DNA from: Streptomyces sp. PTY087I2
GTDB lineage: Bacteria; Actinomycetota; Actinomycetes; Streptomycetales; Streptomycetaceae
Direction: 5' to 3'
Length of the DNA: 64,000 nt
Assembly (NCBI RefSeq): GCF_001687325.1
Contig: NZ_LZRD01000008.1
Coordinates: 124,001 to 188,000 of the forward strand
The stretch's first letter is position 1; every line of letters begins with the position of its first letter. Below, in pieces: positions 62,351 to 64,000 of the stretch. Under the pieces are notes generated by a model. It was not told the DNA's origin. It was given only the letters and a program-made list of their open reading frames with translations, and did no database searches. The position numbers and the translations under genes were made by a program.

Positions 62351-64000
62351 ATGAACGCCCCACCGACCCCCGGCCGGGGACCGCGCCGGTTCGGCTGGCC
62401 CCAGCGGGTCTTCTCGCAGGTCCTGCTGATGCAGCTGGCCATCATCACCGGGGTGACGATCCTGGTCACCGGCCTCTTCCTGGCCCCCCTCAGCGAGCAG
62501 CTGGACGACCAGGCGATGCGCCGCGCCCTGGCCATCGCCCAGTCCACCGCCGCCCGGCCGGACATCGTGGAGAACCTGAGCAGCACGGACCCGTCGGACG
62601 GGGGCCCCGTACAGTCGGCCGCCGAGCGGGTCAGGCGGGCGACCGGCGCGGAGTACGTGGTCGTCATGAACCGGCGCGGGGTGCGCTGGTCGCATCCCGA
62701 AACCCACCGGATCGGCGCGGTCGTCTCCACCGACCCGGGTGAGGCGCTGCGCGGGCGTGAGGTGATGGAGATCGACAGCGGCACCCTCGGCCGCTCGGCT
62801 CGGGGCAAGGTGCCGTTGTTCGGCCCGTCCGGCGAGGTGATCGGCGCGGTCTCGGTCGGGATCGAGTACGACAGCGTCCGGGCCCGGCTCCTCGGGGCGA
62901 TCCCGGGGCTCCTCGCGTACGCCGGCGGGGCCCTGGCCGTCGGGGCGCTCGCCGCGTATCTGATCTCCCGCCGGTTGCAGCGGCAGACCCATGACCTGGC
63001 GTTCTCCGACATCTCCGCGCTGCTGACCGAACGCGAGGCCATGCTGCACGGCATCCGCGAAGGGGTCGTCGCCCTCGACGCAGCCGGGCGCGTACGGCTC
63101 CTGAACGACGAGGCGCAGCGGCTGCTGGGGCTGGGCCCGGAGGCGGCGGGCCGCCCGCTGGACGAGGTGCTGGGCGACGGGAGGACCACGGACGTGCTGG
63201 CCGGGCGGGTGGTCGGCGACGACCTGCTGGCGGTACGGGGCAGCCGGGTGCTGCTGGCCAACCGGATGCCCACGGACGACGGCGGAGCCGTGGTGACCCT
63301 GCGCGACCGGACCGAGCTGGAGCACCTGGGCCGCGAGCTCGACTCCACCACGGGGCTGATCGACGCCCTGCGCGCCCAGGACCACGAGCACGCGAACCGG
63401 CTGCACACCCTGCTGGGGCTGCTGGAGCTGGAGATGCACGAGGACGCGATGGAGTTCGTCACCGAGGTGGTGGGCGTGCACCGGGCGACGGCCGAGCAGG
63501 TCACGGAGAAGGTCCAGGACCCGCTGCTGGCCGCCCTCCTCGTCGGCAAGACGACGGTCGCCGCCGAGCGCGGTGTCTCGCTGCGGCTGGCTCCCGGCAC
63601 GCTGCTGCCGGACCGGGTGGTCGATCCCCGGGGCCTGGTGACGGTGGTGGGCAACCTCGTCGATAACGCCACGGACGCGGCGGCCGGATCGGACGGGGCG
63701 CGGATCGAGGTCGGCCTGCGGGCCGAGGGCCGTACGGTGATCCTGGGGGTGCGCGACAGCGGCCCCGGCGTCCCGGAGGACCAGCACGCGTCGATCTTCA
63801 CGGAGGGCTGGTCCACCAAGGACGTCCCGGCGCACGGCAAACGCGGCCTCGGGCTCGCCCTCGTACGGCGGCTCGCGGAGCGCCAGGGAGGCAGTGTGAC
63901 GGTGTCCGGTGCGGACGGCGGCGGCGCGGTGTTCACCGTCGTCCTGCCGGAGGCGCTGGCGGAGCCCGCCGCGAATGCCCCGGTCGGTACGCCGCACCCC
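62351..64000 (+). CDS. CitA/DcuS-type sensor histidine kinase, 3' end cut by window
   Basis: 550 codons without a stop. A membrane helix at about 22-46, an extracellular PDC/PAS-like sensor (47-175), a second helix near 178-202, a cytoplasmic PAS (about 215-320), then the kinase with phospho-His345 in QDHEHANRLHTLLGLL and HATPase motifs NLVDNATDAA, DSGPGVP and GKRGLGLALV. This layout is that of CitA/DcuS/DctB-like kinases that sense extracellular di- and tricarboxylates. The usual partner regulator would lie just past the window. ATG at 62351. Confidence 0.85.
   Translation, partial: MNAPPTPGRGPRRFGWPQRVFSQVLLMQLAIITGVTILVTGLFLAPLSEQLDDQAMRRALAIAQSTAARPDIVENLSSTDPSDGGPVQSAAERVRRATGAEYVVVMNRRGVRWSHPETHRIGAVVSTDPGEALRGREVMEIDSGTLGRSARGKVPLFGPSGEVIGAVSVGIEYDSVRARLLGAIPGLLAYAGGALAVGALAAYLISRRLQRQTHDLAFSDISALLTEREAMLHGIREGVVALDAAGRVRLLNDEAQRLLGLGPEAAGRPLDEVLGDGRTTDVLAGRVVGDDLLAVRGSRVLLANRMPTDDGGAVVTLRDRTELEHLGRELDSTTGLIDALRAQDHEHANRLHTLLGLLELEMHEDAMEFVTEVVGVHRATAEQVTEKVQDPLLAALLVGKTTVAAERGVSLRLAPGTLLPDRVVDPRGLVTVVGNLVDNATDAAAGSDGARIEVGLRAEGRTVILGVRDSGPGVPEDQHASIFTEGWSTKDVPAHGKRGLGLALVRRLAERQGGSVTVSGADGGGAVFTVVLPEALAEPAANAPVGTPHP

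Overview
This looks like a chromosomal segment of a Streptomyces. GC is very high, GTG and a few TTG starts are common, and overlapping ATGA/GTGA gene junctions are frequent. Marker genes support this: sepH, a CutRS-type two-component system, a DasR-type site before the HPr gene, an actinobacterial ferrochelatase with iron-sulfur cysteines, and a c-di-AMP riboswitch before a secreted M23 peptidase. I see no rRNA, tRNA, CRISPR array, insertion sequence or prophage.

Layout. (1) 1-13.9 kb is an accessory-looking iron island: the end of an EfeB peroxidase, an EfeU ferrous/ferric permease, an unknown protein with a duplicated helix-turn-helix-like unit, a leftward family-5 ABC importer (binding lipoprotein, two permeases, fused double ATPase), and a divergent rightward five-gene operon (clavaminate-synthase-type oxygenase, SbnB-like dehydrogenase, PLP decarboxylase, SbnA-like synthase, MATE exporter). 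An iron-box (DtxR/DmdR type) lies in front of each arm. No NRPS or NIS synthetase is present, so the operon looks like a minimal pathway for a small diaminopropionate- or ethylenediamine-based aminopolycarboxylate metallophore. This is the main novelty candidate. (2) 13.9-15.4 kb: an M56 peptidase and BlaI repressor pair without a beta-lactamase. (3) 15.7-25.6 kb: an RNA uracil methyltransferase, then potassium homeostasis genes (KimA-like importer, two TrkA/RCK proteins, KdpDE without kdpFABC). (4) 25.8-34.1 kb: an orphan ABC ATPase, DUF3710, dut, thioesterase, DUF3093, DUF4193, CutSR and an inositol-phosphatase-family enzyme. (5) 34.2-49.5 kb: ferrochelatase, MFS, sugar-lactone oxidase, sepH, sulfurtransferase, VOC protein, cold-shock protein, thymidine kinase, a phosphodiesterase-like enzyme, DUF5998, a GNAT/acyl-CoA-ligase fusion and HPr. 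(6) 49.6-64 kb: GntR regulator, M23 peptidase under a riboswitch, two M16 peptidases, topoisomerase IV ParC, a COG0523 GTPase, two divergent citrate synthases (one carrying a DNA-binding domain), a LacI regulator and a CitA/DcuS-type kinase cut by the window end.

How parts connect. Iron: EfeUB uptake, a proposed metallophore with its exporter and importer, and ferrochelatase use. Potassium and c-di-AMP: the KimA-like importer, RCK proteins and KdpDE share the window with a c-di-AMP riboswitch controlling a cell-wall peptidase. Central carbon: HPr with a DasR site, and the citrate synthase pair whose shared promoter carries repeats that the HTH-citrate synthase may bind. Functional names come from recognised motifs and family memory; no database search was possible.
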